Source: Sphaerisporangium cinnabarinum (GTDB lineage Bacteria > Actinomycetota > Actinomycetes > Actinomycetales > Cellulomonadaceae). Taken from it: a stretch of 64,000 bases of DNA. The position numbers were made by a program, and so were the translations under genes. The stretch lies in the NCBI GenBank assembly GCA_003052455.1, contig QAPD01000019.1, positions 1-64,000 on the forward strand. Direction: 5' to 3'. Every line of letters begins with the position of its first letter. Position 1 is the first letter of the stretch. The notes under the pieces were generated by a model. That model searched no databases. It was not told the DNA's origin and was given only the letters and a program-made list of their open reading frames with translations. Positions 1 through 10,898 of the stretch are shown here, piece by piece.

Positions 1-1083
1 CGCCCGGCCGCGGTGGCGGGCGTCGCGGTGCTCGCGCTCGTCGCGGGCGCCGTCGGTGGCGTCGCGGCCGACCGCCTCGCCGACCCGCGGTCCTCCGGCT
101 CGTCCGTCTCGGCGCTGCCGCCCGCGAGCGTCGAGCCCGGCGCGGACCGCCCCGACGGCTCGGTGGCGGACATCGCCGCGACCGTGCTGCCCAGCGTCGT
201 CTCGCTCCAGGTCCGCGGGGCCGACGGCGTCGCGACCGGCTCGGGCTTCGTGCTGCGGGAGGACGGCTTCATCCTCACGAACAACCACGTCGTCGCGTCG
301 GCCGCCGACGGCGGCGACATCGTCGTGCTCTTCTCCGACGGGCACGAGAGCCCGGCGGAGCTCGTCGGGCGGACGGTCGACTACGACCTCGCGGTCGTCA
401 AGGTGGAGGACTCCGGCCTCACGCCGCTCGCGCTCGGTGACTCCGACGAGGTGGTCGTCGGCGACCCGGTGGTGGCCATCGGTGCGCCGCTCGGGCTCAA
501 CGGGACCGTGACCACGGGGATCATCAGCGCGCTCAACCGCCCGGTCCAGGCGGGCGCCGCGGCGGAGACGGCGTTCATCAACGCGATCCAGACGGACGCC
601 GCGATCAACCCCGGCAACTCCGGCGGTCCGCTCGTCGACGGCCGGGGCCAGGTGGTCGGCATCAACTCGGCCATCGCGCAGCCGCCGGGGAGCGGCGAGG
701 CCACGGGCAGCATCGGGCTCGGGTTCGCCATCCCGTCGAACCAGGCCCGCCGCACCGCCGAGCAGCTCATCGCCGACGGCGTCGCGACGTACCCCGTGAT
801 CGGCGTGCTCCTCGACCAGCGCTACCAGGGCGAGGGCGTGCAGGTCTCGACCGACGCGCAGTCCGGGACGCCCGCCGTGACGCCCGACGGCCCGGCGGAC
901 GCCGCCGGGATCCGGCCGGGAGACGTGATCCTGTCCATCGACGGCCGGCCCGTCACGGAGTCGGACGAGCTCATCGTCGCGATCCGGGCGAAGGCGCCGG
1001 GGGACGCGGTGACCCTGCGCGTGCGGACCGGCGACCAGGAGCGCGACGTGCGCGTCGTCCTCGACGAGGCCACGAGCGAGTAG
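1..1083 (+). CDS. htrA: HtrA/DegP-like trypsin-fold serine protease with PDZ domain (5' end outside window)
   Basis: Envelope protease that cleaves or refolds damaged exported proteins. The reading frame is open from base 1. A hydrophobic segment rich in Ala/Val/Gly at the visible N-terminus looks like a membrane anchor, so the cytoplasmic N-terminus probably lies upstream; a GTG at 13 is an unlikely true start. The catalytic triad is visible as His in NNHVV, Asp in YDLAVVK and Ser in GNSGGPL. A C-terminal PDZ domain follows (DGPADAAGIRPGDVILSIDG). tatB follows after 9 bases. The htrA-tatB order matches the sigE-rseA-htrA-tatB arrangement known in mycobacteria, so an anti-sigma factor gene may lie just upstream (inference). 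Confidence 0.9.
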   Translation, partial: RPAAVAGVAVLALVAGAVGGVAADRLADPRSSGSSVSALPPASVEPGADRPDGSVADIAATVLPSVVSLQVRGADGVATGSGFVLREDGFILTNNHVVASAADGGDIVVLFSDGHESPAELVGRTVDYDLAVVKVEDSGLTPLALGDSDEVVVGDPVVAIGAPLGLNGTVTTGIISALNRPVQAGAAAETAFINAIQTDAAINPGNSGGPLVDGRGQVVGINSAIAQPPGSGEATGSIGLGFAIPSNQARRTAEQLIADGVATYPVIGVLLDQRYQGEGVQVSTDAQSGTPAVTPDGPADAAGIRPGDVILSIDGRPVTESDELIVAIRAKAPGDAVTLRVRTGDQERDVRVVLDEATSE

Positions 1084-1092
1084 TCTGTCGGC

Positions 1093-3154
<2,062 letters not shown>

Positions 3155-3164
3155 GGTTCGGGGC

Positions 3165-4352
3165 GTGACGTCGCCCCGCCCTGCCGCACCCCGCGCCGTC
3201 GCACGCACGCGCGAGCGGGTGGACGCGCTCGTCGACCGCTGGAAGGACAGCCGGCCCGGCAGAGCGACCTACCGGTACCTGTACGCGCGCGGCGCGCTCC
3301 TGTGCGGCGGCATCGCGTACTCCGCGCTGTTCTCGCTGTTCGCCGCGCTCGCCATCGGCTACACGGTCTTCATGCAGGTCCTGGGGGGCCGCAGGGAGCT
3401 CATGGACGTCGTCTTCGGGGAGATCAACGAGCTCGTCCCCGGGCTCATCGCGCTCGACGGCGAGCCGGGCGCCATCCGGCCCGACCAGCTCCTGCTCGAC
3501 TCCGGGCTCAGCGTGACGAGCGTCGTCGCGAGCGTGGTCCTGCTCTTCTCCGTCGTGTCGTTCATGTACCACCTGCGCGGCGCCGTGCGCACCATGTTCG
3601 GCGTCAGCGACCTCGGCCAGAGCCCGGTGCTCGCCCGGGCGCGGGCGCTCCTCGGGTTCTTCCTCCTCGCGCTGTTCCTCCTCGTCTCCGCCGTCGCGAG
3701 CATCGCCGTCACGACCCTCGGCAACCAGATCCTGGAGGCCATCGGGCTCTCCGGCGGGCCCGCCGTCCTCGTGACCGGCGCGGGCCTCGTCGTGAGCGTC
3801 CTGCTCGACGCGCTGGTCGTGGTCGTCGTCGTGCGGCTCCTCGCCGGCGTGCGGGTCCGACGACGCGACCTCCTCGTCGGCTCGCTCACCGCCGCCGTCG
3901 GGTTCGGGGTGCTCCGCTACCTCGGGTCGTCGTTCGTCGAGAGCAGCGCCACGCGGAACGCTCTCCTGGCGTCGTTCGCCGTCCTCGTGACGCTGCTGCT
4001 CCTCGTCAACTTCACCGCGCGCATCCTCCTGGCCGTGTGCGCGTGGATGGCGAACCCGCCCCGCCCGCCCGACCCGGTGCCCGACGGCGCCCGGCACGTG
4101 CGCGACGGCCGTCCCGAGCTGCCCGTGCTCGACGGCGACCACCCGACCGACGGCCGCCACCTGCGGGCGCCGCGCCACACCGTCGGGCGCACGGGGGACG
4201 ACGTCGAGAACGGACGCCCGGACGTCGAGGACGCTCGCGACGACGCCGTCCCGTCGGTCGAGGAGCACGTGCGCGCCGGCCGCGGCTCGCACCGTCCCTG
4301 GAGCCCCGTCGTCCGCGGCATCCGGCGGGCCCGCCTGCCGCGCGGCACGTGA
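3165..4352 (+). CDS. YihY/BrkB family inner membrane protein
   Basis: Polytopic membrane protein of the YihY (formerly RNase BN) family; transport-like function unknown. The N-terminal region contains the family stretch YLYARGALLCGGIAYSALFS, followed by about six hydrophobic segments to residue ~290, then a ~95-residue hydrophilic, Asp/Arg-rich C-terminal tail. The GTG at 3165 is preferred over an upstream ATG at 3129, which lies inside the preceding gene. A TAGGGT element at 3152-3157, overlapping the preceding stop codon, ends seven bases before this GTG (leaderless pattern). It is convergent with sdhB across a strong hairpin. Confidence 0.85.
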   Translation: MTSPRPAAPRAVARTRERVDALVDRWKDSRPGRATYRYLYARGALLCGGIAYSALFSLFAALAIGYTVFMQVLGGRRELMDVVFGEINELVPGLIALDGEPGAIRPDQLLLDSGLSVTSVVASVVLLFSVVSFMYHLRGAVRTMFGVSDLGQSPVLARARALLGFFLLALFLLVSAVASIAVTTLGNQILEAIGLSGGPAVLVTGAGLVVSVLLDALVVVVVVRLLAGVRVRRRDLLVGSLTAAVGFGVLRYLGSSFVESSATRNALLASFAVLVTLLLLVNFTARILLAVCAWMANPPRPPDPVPDGARHVRDGRPELPVLDGDHPTDGRHLRAPRHTVGRTGDDVENGRPDVEDARDDAVPSVEEHVRAGRGSHRPWSPVVRGIRRARLPRGT

Positions 4353-4365
4353 CCGCGTGCGCGCG

Positions 4366-4460
4366 GCGCGTCGAGGTCGGCACCTGCAGCCGAGATCGGC
4401 ACGTGCAGCTGCCGATCTCCACCGCGGCTGCCGATCTCGGTCGGGACTGCCGATCGCCCG
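4366..4460. repeat. intergenic cluster of GATCGGCA-type repeats, locus A
   Basis: About five copies of a short element related to GAGATCGGCA, two in forward and three in inverted orientation (for example GAGATCGGCACGTGCAG followed by CTGCCGATCTC). Similar clusters occur in the gaps near 32.03 kb and 41.45 kb. The arrangement resembles REP-type dispersed intergenic repeats that can fold into hairpins. Function is unknown. Confidence 0.6.
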
Positions 4461-4496
4461 TGCGGAGACCGCGCGGCCACGGCGCCATCCCGGGCA

Positions 4497-4536
4497 CGAC
4501 GAAGGGCGCCGACCGTGCGGTCGGCGCCCTTCGTCG
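4497..4536. terminator. strong bidirectional hairpin terminator between yihY-like gene and sdhB
   Basis: Perfect 18-bp inverted repeat (4497-4514 with 4519-4536) around a four-base GTGC loop, placed between two convergent genes. There is no long U tract, as is usual in high-GC actinobacteria. It should end transcription from both sides. Confidence 0.85.
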
Positions 4537-4551
4537 GCGGTGCGGGGGGTG

Positions 4552-5319
4552 TCAGAACGCGCGGGTGATCATCGCGCGCTTGACCTCCTGGATCGCCTTC
4601 GTGACCTCGATGCCGCGGGGGCACGCCTCGGTGCAGTTGAAGGTCGTGCGGCAGCGCCACACGCCCTCCTTGTCGTTGAGGATCTCGAGGCGCTGCGTGG
4701 CGCCCTCGTCGCGGCTGTCGAAGATGAACCGGTGCGCGTTGACGATGGCGGCCGGGCCGAAGTACTGCCCGTCGGTCCAGAACACCGGGCAGGACGACGT
4801 GCACGCGGCGCACAGGATGCACTTGGTGGTGTCGTCGAAGCGCTCGCGCTGCGCGGCGGACTGGAGGCGCTCCTTGCTCGGCTCGTTCCCCGACGTGATG
4901 AGGAACGGCATGATCTCGCGGTAGGACGCGAAGAACGGCTCCATGTCCACGACGAGGTCCTTGACCACGGGCAGGCCCTTGATGGGCTCGACCGTGATCG
5001 GCTTGTCGGGGTTGACGTCCTTGAGCAGCGTCTTGCACGCGAGCCGGTTGCGACCGTTGATGCGCATCGCGTCCGAGCCGCACACGCCGTGCGCGCACGA
5101 GCGGCGGAACGTCAGGGAGCCGTCGTGCTCCCACTTGATCTTGTGCAGGGCGTCGAGCACGCGGTCGGTGCCGTGCGCCTGGACGGTGAACTCGTCCCAG
5201 TACGCCTCCTCGCCGTGCTCCGACTCGGGGGAGTAGCGGCGGACGCGGAGCGTGACCTCGAACGAGGGGATCTCCCCGGCCTTGGCCTCGGCGGCCGGGC
5301 TCTCGAGTGTGGCAGTCAT
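4552..5319 (-). CDS. sdhB: succinate dehydrogenase iron-sulfur subunit
   Basis: Carries electrons from SdhA flavin to the membrane quinone through three Fe-S clusters (TCA cycle, complex II). Cysteines for the 2Fe-2S cluster are seen in RRSCAHGVCGSDAMRING with a later Cys (RLACKTLL), and the C-terminal ferredoxin part shows CILCAACTSSCPVFW and CTEACPRGIEVTKAI. Length is 255 residues. Its ATG overlaps the sdhA stop by one base (TGATG), implying translational coupling. It is the last gene of sdhCDAB, followed by the 18-bp terminator hairpin. Confidence 0.96.
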   Translation of the reverse strand: MTATLESPAAEAKAGEIPSFEVTLRVRRYSPESEHGEEAYWDEFTVQAHGTDRVLDALHKIKWEHDGSLTFRRSCAHGVCGSDAMRINGRNRLACKTLLKDVNPDKPITVEPIKGLPVVKDLVVDMEPFFASYREIMPFLITSGNEPSKERLQSAAQRERFDDTTKCILCAACTSSCPVFWTDGQYFGPAAIVNAHRFIFDSRDEGATQRLEILNDKEGVWRCRTTFNCTEACPRGIEVTKAIQEVKRAMITRAF

Positions 5320-7151
5320 CAGTACTTCCGCTCCATGGGCTCGTACCGGGTCTGGGTGACGGGCTTGGAGCCCAGGGCGACCTTGTAGCCGTCGAACTGC
5401 TCGACGTGGTCGAAGTAGCCCGCGACGTGCCCGTCGGCGACGTCGCTGGCGGACGTCGGCCGGCGGTAGGCCATCGTGTGCAGCATGTAGTTGGTGTCGT
5501 CGCGGTCCGGGAAGTCCTCGCGGTAGTGGCCGCCGCGGGACTCCTTGCGGTTGATCGCCGCGACGACGGTCACCTCGGCGATGTCGAGGAGGAACCCGAG
5601 CTCGATCGCCTCGAGGAGGTCGGTGTTGAACAGGCGGCCCTTGTCCTGCACGGACACGTTCTTGTAGCGCTTCTGCAGGTCGCGGATGTCCGCGAGGGCC
5701 TGGTCGAGCGACTCGCCCGTGCGGAACACCTGGGCGTTGGCGTCCATGGTCTCCTGGAGCGCCTTGCGGACGTCGGCGACGCGCTCGCCGTCGGGACGGT
5801 TGCGCATCTCCTCGAGCTGCGCGACGACGGCCGCGGCGGGGTTCTCCGGGAGCTCGCTGTACGACGCGGTCGCGGCGTAGGCGGCGGCCGTGCGGCCGGC
5901 ACGCTTGCCGAAGACGTTGATGTCGAGCAGCGAGTTGGTGCCGAGGCGGTTGGAGCCGTGGACGCTGACGCACGCGACCTCGCCGGCCGCGTAGAGGCCC
6001 TTGACGACGTTGTGGCTGTCGCGCAGCACCTCGGCGTCGACGTTCGTCGGGATGCCGCCCATCGCGTAGTGCGCCGTGGGGTACACGGGCACGGGCTCGG
6101 TGTACGGCTCGATCCCGAGGTAGGTCCGCGCGAACTCGGTGATGTCGGGGAGCTTGGCGTCGATGTGCGCGGGCTCGAGGTGCGTGAGGTCGAGCAGGAC
6201 GTAGTCCTTGTTCGGCCCGGCGCCGCGGCCCTCGCGGACCTCGTTCGCCATGGACCGGGCGACGATGTCGCGCGGGGCGAGGTCCTTGATGGTGGGGGCG
6301 TAGCGCTCCATGAAGCGCTCGCCGTCCGCGTTGCGCAGGATGCCGCCCTCGCCGCGGGCGGCCTCCGAGAGGAGGATGCCGAGGCCCGCGAGGCCGGTCG
6401 GGTGGAACTGGAAGAACTCCATGTCCTCGAGCGGCAGGCCGCGACGGTAGGCCAGCGCCATGCCGTCGCCGGTGAGCGTGTGCGCGTTGGACGTCGTCTT
6501 GAAGATCTTGCCCGCGCCACCGGTGGCGAAGATGATCGCCTTCGCCTGGAAGACGTGGATCTCGCCGGTCGCGAGGTCGTACGCGACGACGCCGGTCGCG
6601 GTGACCGTCTCGTCGTCGGGGATCTCGCCCGCGGCGAGGTCGTGGTCGGTGATGAGGTCGAGGACGTAGAACTCGTTGAAGAACTCGACGTCCTGCTTGA
6701 CGCACTGCTGGTAGAGCGTCTGGAGGATCATGTGCCCGGTGCGGTCCGCGGCGTAGCACGAGCGGCGCACCGCGGCCTCGCCGTGGTTGCGGGTGTGCCC
6801 GCCGAACCGGCGCTGGTCGATGCGGCCCTCGGGCGTGCGGTTGAACGGCAGGCCCATGCGCTCGAGGTCGAGCACCGCGTCGATGGCCTCCTTGGCCATG
6901 ATCTCCGCGGCGTCCTGGTCGACGAGGTAGTCGCCGCCCTTGACCGTGTCGAACGTGTGCCACTCCCAGTTGTCCTCCTCCACGTTCGCGAGCGCGGCGC
7001 ACATGCCGCCCTGCGCGGCGCCCGTGTGCGAGCGCGTGGGGTAGAGCTTGGAGATGACGGCCGTCCGGACCTTGCCGGACGACTCCAGCGCCGCGCGCAT
7101 CCCGGCGCCGCCTGCGCCGACGATGACGACGTCGTACTGATGGGTTTGCAT
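5319..7151 (-). CDS. sdhA: succinate dehydrogenase flavoprotein subunit
   Basis: Catalytic FAD subunit oxidising succinate to fumarate. The N-terminus has the dinucleotide motif [15 protein letters not shown], then the family segments [14 protein letters not shown] (FAD-binding His context), FHPTGL, HYAMGG and [12 protein letters not shown]. At 610 residues it has the usual size for the actinobacterial enzyme. The start is the ATG at 7149-7151, preceded by an AGGAGG ribosome-binding site; longer in-frame ORF to 7472 runs into sdhD and is rejected. It is third in the sdhCDAB operon. Confidence 0.96.
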   Translation of the reverse strand: MQTHQYDVVIVGAGGAGMRAALESSGKVRTAVISKLYPTRSHTGAAQGGMCAALANVEEDNWEWHTFDTVKGGDYLVDQDAAEIMAKEAIDAVLDLERMGLPFNRTPEGRIDQRRFGGHTRNHGEAAVRRSCYAADRTGHMILQTLYQQCVKQDVEFFNEFYVLDLITDHDLAAGEIPDDETVTATGVVAYDLATGEIHVFQAKAIIFATGGAGKIFKTTSNAHTLTGDGMALAYRRGLPLEDMEFFQFHPTGLAGLGILLSEAARGEGGILRNADGERFMERYAPTIKDLAPRDIVARSMANEVREGRGAGPNKDYVLLDLTHLEPAHIDAKLPDITEFARTYLGIEPYTEPVPVYPTAHYAMGGIPTNVDAEVLRDSHNVVKGLYAAGEVACVSVHGSNRLGTNSLLDINVFGKRAGRTAAAYAATASYSELPENPAAAVVAQLEEMRNRPDGERVADVRKALQETMDANAQVFRTGESLDQALADIRDLQKRYKNVSVQDKGRLFNTDLLEAIELGFLLDIAEVTVVAAINRKESRGGHYREDFPDRDDTNYMLHTMAYRRPTSASDVADGHVAGYFDHVEQFDGYKVALGSKPVTQTRYEPMERKY

Positions 7152-7222
7152 CGGGGTCGATGCCTCCTGGGAGAGAGCCGGGTGGAGCGAGAGGAAGACG
7201 GGGGCGAGCGGTGGTGCGGTGC

Positions 7223-7681
7223 TCAGGCCGTGCAGAACGACGCGAGCAGCTCGGCCGGGGCGTTCGCGGGGCAGGGCTCGAACGTGAAGATCACGAGCGT
7301 GCCGAGGACCGTGACGATCGTGAAGGCGAGGTACAGCGCGAGCTTGAGGACGAGGCGGGTGCCGTCGCGCTCCGCGTAGTCGTTGATGATCGTCCGGACG
7401 CCGTTGGTGCCGTGGAACATGGCCAGCCAGAGCATGAGCAGGTCCCAGATCTGCCAGAACGGCGAGGCCCACTTGCCGGCGACGAAGCCGAAGTCGATCG
7501 CGTGCACGCCCTCGCCGACCATGAGGTTGACGAAGAGGTGCCCGAAGATGAGGACGATCAGCACGACGCCGGAGGCGCGCATGAAGATCCAGCTGTACAG
7601 CTCGTAGTTGCTGCGCGTGGCCTTGCGGCGCTTGTACGGGTCGCGCGGGCTCGCGACCTCGACCGTGGGTGCGGCGGCCAT
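7223..7681 (-). CDS. sdhD: succinate dehydrogenase membrane anchor subunit SdhD
   Basis: Hydrophobic 152-residue anchor with three predicted membrane helices (around residues 32-52, 80-95 and 115-135). FMRASGVVL and MFHGTNGVR contain residues typical of the heme/quinone region, including the conserved His. It works with SdhC to bind heme and deliver electrons to menaquinone. The start codon overlaps the sdhC stop by one base (TGATG), so the two anchors are coupled in translation. Confidence 0.9.
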   Translation of the reverse strand: MAAAPTVEVASPRDPYKRRKATRSNYELYSWIFMRASGVVLIVLIFGHLFVNLMVGEGVHAIDFGFVAGKWASPFWQIWDLLMLWLAMFHGTNGVRTIINDYAERDGTRLVLKLALYLAFTIVTVLGTLVIFTFEPCPANAPAELLASFCTA

Positions 7682-8064
7682 CAGTGCCCCCCTCCGAAGA
7701 CGTTCATCAGGTGGCGCGGCAGGAACCCGGCCATCGTCACGACGAACAGGCCGACGACGACCCAGAGCATCGTGCGCTGGTACCGCGGGCCCTTGGACCA
7801 GAAGTCGACCAGGATGATGCGGATGCCGTTGAAGGCGTGGAACACGATGGCCGCGACGAGCCCCGCCTCACCGAGGCCCATGATCGGCGTCTGGTACGTC
7901 CCGATGACGGCGTTGTACGCCTCGGGCGAGACCCGCACGAGCGCCGTGTCGAGCACGTGCACGAGCAGGAAGAAGAAGATGAGCACGCCGGTCACGCGAT
8001 GCGCGACCCACGACCACATGCCTTCACGGCCGCGGTAGAGCGTGCCAGCTGGTGCACTGGGCAC
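7681..8064 (-). CDS. sdhC: succinate dehydrogenase cytochrome b556 subunit SdhC
   Basis: First gene of the sdh operon; 127 residues, three hydrophobic helices. The family segments [24 protein letters not shown] and [16 protein letters not shown] are recognisable in part, with His residues expected to ligate heme b. The GTG start at 8062-8064 has an AGGAGG site eight bases upstream, unlike most operon-leading genes in this window, so a leadered transcript is likely. Candidate promoter and operator elements lie 110-135 bases upstream. Confidence 0.9.
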   Translation of the reverse strand: MPSAPAGTLYRGREGMWSWVAHRVTGVLIFFFLLVHVLDTALVRVSPEAYNAVIGTYQTPIMGLGEAGLVAAIVFHAFNGIRIILVDFWSKGPRYQRTMLWVVVGLFVVTMAGFLPRHLMNVFGGGH

Positions 8065-8176
8065 TTTGGGGGCCTCCTGTGGCGAGATCAGGGGGAGATG
8101 TCACGTTCCGGCCGTGGCCCGGAACTCCCTCAGTCCGGACCCCGGGACCGTCGTCGGCATCGGTCTCTGGGCTTCC

Positions 8177-8197
8177 ACCATAGTGACATCGACGTCA
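8177..8197 (-). promoter_or_regulatory. candidate sdh promoter with imperfect palindrome
   Basis: Read on the minus strand, a TATGGT -10-like hexamer (8177-8182) is preceded directly by TGACGTCGATGTCA (8184-8197), which matches its own reverse complement at 12 of 14 positions. The position, in the only gap upstream of sdhC, suits an operator. No clear -35 is seen and the regulator is unknown. Confidence 0.35.
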
Positions 8198-8298
8198 TGA
8201 TGCGGACCGCCGGGGACGGCGGAACGGCCCTGCACGGGGGGTTTGTGACTGATCCCACAGCCCGCGGAGGAACTCTGGCCCTCACTATGCTGGCCCTC

Positions 8299-9447
8299 AT
8301 GGCCTCTTCGCCGCACGACTCCTCCGGCCCGTCCGGGTCGCCGATCCCCGGCTTCTTCGCCGTCGTCCCCGCGGGAGGCGCCGGCACCCGGCTGTGGCCG
8401 CTCTCGCGCGCGGGCTCGCCGAAGTTCCTGCTCGACCTCACCGGCTCGGGCCGCTCCCTGCTCCAGGCCACGGTGGACCGGCTCGTGCCGCTCGCGGGGG
8501 AGCAGGGCGTCGTGCTCGTCACGGGGGACCGGCACGTCGCGTCGGCGCGCACGCAGCTCCCGGGTCTGCCGGCCGAGAACGTGCTGGCGGAGCCGTCGCC
8601 GCGGGACTCGATGGCGGCCATCGGGCTGGCCGCAGCGGTGCTCGAGGCGCGGCACGGCGACGTCGTCGTGGGGTCGTTCGCGGCGGACCAGGTGATCACG
8701 GGCCGCGCCGCCTTCGAGTCGTCGGTGCGCGAGGCGGTGGAGGCGGCGCGCGCCGGGTACGTCGTGACGATCGGCATCGCGGCGTCGCGGCCGTCGACGG
8801 CGTTCGGGTACGTGCACAGCGGCGCCCCGCTCGGTGTCGCGGGCGCGCCGACCGCGCAGCACGTGCGCGGCTTCACGGAGAAGCCCGACGCCGCGACCGC
8901 GCAGCGCTACCTCGCGTCCGGGGAGTACCGCTGGAACGCCGGCATGTTCATCGTGCGCTCGTCGGTGCTCCTCGGGCACCTCGCGGACCAGCGCCCCGAG
9001 CTGCACGACGGCCTGCGCGCGATCGCGGCCGCGTGGGACGGCCCCGACCGCGACCGCGTGCTCGCGGAGCGCTGGCCGGCGCTCGAGCGGATCGCGATCG
9101 ACCACGCGGTGGCCGAGCCGGTCGCCGCGGTCGGGGGCGTCGCCGTCGTCCCCGGCACGTTCGGGTGGGACGACGTGGGCGACTTCAACTCCCTCGCCGC
9201 CCTCCTGCCGTCCGTCGACGGGGCGGGCTCCAAGGTGCTCGGCGACACGGGTCGCGTCGTGCGCCGCGAGAGCGCCGGCTCGGTCGTCGTGCCGGCGAGC
9301 GACCGCGTCGTGACCGTCCTCGGTCTCGACGACGTCGTCGTGGTCGACACCCCCGACGCGCTCCTCGTCACGACGCGGGCGCGCGCCCAGCAGGTGAAGT
9401 CGATGGTCGACACGGTGCGCGAGCTCGGGATGGACGAGCTCCTGTGA
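8299..9447 (+). CDS. manC: mannose-1-phosphate guanylyltransferase
   Basis: Makes GDP-mannose from mannose-1-phosphate and GTP, the mannose donor for cell envelope glycans. The nucleotidyltransferase signature PAGGAGTRLWPLSRAGSPK is near residue 20 and the sugar-binding FTEKP near residue 195; FGWDDVGDF is also typical of this family. About 382 residues, without the fused isomerase domain of longer ManC. ATG 8299 is preferred to ATG 8287 because the latter lies inside a TATGCT -10-like element (8286-8291); transcription would begin at or near 8299. A phospho-sugar mutase that could supply mannose-1-phosphate lies at 22.5-24.3 kb. Confidence 0.9.
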   Translation: MASSPHDSSGPSGSPIPGFFAVVPAGGAGTRLWPLSRAGSPKFLLDLTGSGRSLLQATVDRLVPLAGEQGVVLVTGDRHVASARTQLPGLPAENVLAEPSPRDSMAAIGLAAAVLEARHGDVVVGSFAADQVITGRAAFESSVREAVEAARAGYVVTIGIAASRPSTAFGYVHSGAPLGVAGAPTAQHVRGFTEKPDAATAQRYLASGEYRWNAGMFIVRSSVLLGHLADQRPELHDGLRAIAAAWDGPDRDRVLAERWPALERIAIDHAVAEPVAAVGGVAVVPGTFGWDDVGDFNSLAALLPSVDGAGSKVLGDTGRVVRRESAGSVVVPASDRVVTVLGLDDVVVVDTPDALLVTTRARAQQVKSMVDTVRELGMDELL

Positions 9448-10673
9448 GCGCCGACGTGACCCTCGCCGCCCGCATCGGGGCCGCCGTCGCGCGGCACGTC
9501 GACGAGGTCGTGGCGATCCGCCGCGACATCCACGCCCACCCCGAGGTCTCGCGCGCCGAGACGCGCACCACGGCGCTGCTCGCCGACCGCCTGCGCGCCG
9601 CGGGCCTCGAGCCGCGGCTCCTGCCGGGCACGGGGCTCGTGTGCGACGTCGGCCCGGAACCGGGCACGACCACCGCGGGCGTGCCCGACGGCGCGGCCGT
9701 CCCGCCGGGCCGCGTCGCCCTGCGCGCGGACATCGACGCGCTGCCGCTGCAGGACCGCTGCGACCTCCCGTGGGCGTCGACCGTGCCGGGTGTCGCGCAC
9801 GCGTGCGGCCACGACGTGCACACGGCCGTCGTGCTCGGTGCCGGGCTCGTGCTCGCGGACCTCCACGCCCAGGGCGAGCTGCGCCGCGGCGTGCGGCTCG
9901 TGCTCCAGCCCGCGGAGGAGGTCCAGCCGGGCGGGTCGCTCGACGTCCTGGCGGCCGGGGCGATGGACGGCGTCGACGAGATCTACGCCGTGCACTGCGA
10001 CCCGAAGGTCGACGTGGGCCGCATCGGCACGCGGATCGGGCCGATCACGTCGGCGTCGGACGAGGTCTCGGTGACGATCGCGTCCCCGGGCGGCCACACG
10101 TCCCGGCCGCACCTGACCGGCGACGTGGTGTACGCGCTGGGCCAGGTCATCACGCAGGTGCCCGCGGTGCTCGGCCGTCGGCTGGACCCGCGCTCGGGCG
10201 TGAACCTCACGTGGGGCGCCGTCCACGCGGGCTCCGCGCACAACGCCATCCCGAGCACCGGCACGGTCCGCGGCACCCTGCGCTGCCTCGACGTGCGCGC
10301 GTGGGAGTTCGCGGGGCAGGTGCTGCACGACGCCGTGGAGCAGGTCGTCGCGCCGTACGAGGTCGAGGTGACCGTGCACCACACGCGCGGCGTCCCGCCC
10401 GTCGAGAACGACGAGCGCTGCACCGGGCTGCTGGAGGCCGCCGCGCGCGACGTGCTCGGCCCGGACAGCGTGGTGCTCACCGAGCAGTCGCTCGGGGGAG
10501 AGGACTTCGCCTGGTACCTGACGAAGGTGCCCGGGGCTATGGCCCGCCTCGGGACGCGGACGCCGGGCGGGCGCAGCTACGACATCCACCAGGGCGACCT
10601 CCAGGTGGACGAGCGCGCCGTCGGCCTGGGCATGCGGCTCCTGGCGCGCGTCGCCGCGGGCCAGGACGGGTGA
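9444..10673 (+). CDS. M20 family amidohydrolase / carboxypeptidase
   Basis: Metal-dependent amidohydrolase of the M20D type (hippurate hydrolase / IAA-amino acid hydrolase / AbgA-like), 409 residues. Metal-binding and catalytic motifs are visible: RRDIHAHPEVSRAE at the N-terminus, ALRADIDALPL, HACGHDVHTAV, QPAEEVQPGG, and a C-terminal GGEDFAWYL. The GTG start overlaps the manC stop (GTGA). The substrate, probably an N-acyl amino acid or similar conjugate, cannot be decided from sequence. Confidence 0.87.
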   Translation: MSADVTLAARIGAAVARHVDEVVAIRRDIHAHPEVSRAETRTTALLADRLRAAGLEPRLLPGTGLVCDVGPEPGTTTAGVPDGAAVPPGRVALRADIDALPLQDRCDLPWASTVPGVAHACGHDVHTAVVLGAGLVLADLHAQGELRRGVRLVLQPAEEVQPGGSLDVLAAGAMDGVDEIYAVHCDPKVDVGRIGTRIGPITSASDEVSVTIASPGGHTSRPHLTGDVVYALGQVITQVPAVLGRRLDPRSGVNLTWGAVHAGSAHNAIPSTGTVRGTLRCLDVRAWEFAGQVLHDAVEQVVAPYEVEVTVHHTRGVPPVENDERCTGLLEAAARDVLGPDSVVLTEQSLGGEDFAWYLTKVPGAMARLGTRTPGGRSYDIHQGDLQVDERAVGLGMRLLARVAAGQDG

Positions 10674-10726
10674 CGCGGTCCCGACCCGTGGACAGGGGTG
10701 TGTCACGCCTCAGACGCAAAGTGACG

Positions 10727-10764
10727 CTTGCATAACGAAGCGCCCGCGTTACCGGCAAGTAACG
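10727..10764. promoter_or_regulatory. candidate operator with three CGTTA half-sites upstream of nucleoside uptake operon
   Basis: Two identical six-base arms, CGTTAC at 10747-10752 and GTAACG at 10759-10764, face each other across six bases. A further TAACG at 10734-10738 pairs with the same CGTTA, and CTTGC (10727) pairs with GCAAG (10755). The central half-site can therefore form either of two alternative palindromes. It lies 135-170 bases before the substrate-binding lipoprotein gene. A LacI/GntR-type or other repressor site is plausible but unproved. Confidence 0.45.
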
Positions 10765-10898
10765 TGCTGGACCCCTCCGGCTGATTAGTGTTCGGTCGTA
10801 TAGAGGCCGACGGACCGGTCCTCCCGTGCAACGGCGCAGGGGAGGACCCAGGGGTCCTCCCTGCGCGGCACTGCTACGAGAACGACAGGAGCTATCAG

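Noticed and set aside
4552-7002. 816-codon minus-strand frame spanning sdhA and sdhB
   Set aside because: Only its last 255 codons are real (sdhB); the rest is an Arg-rich shadow of sdhA in another frame.
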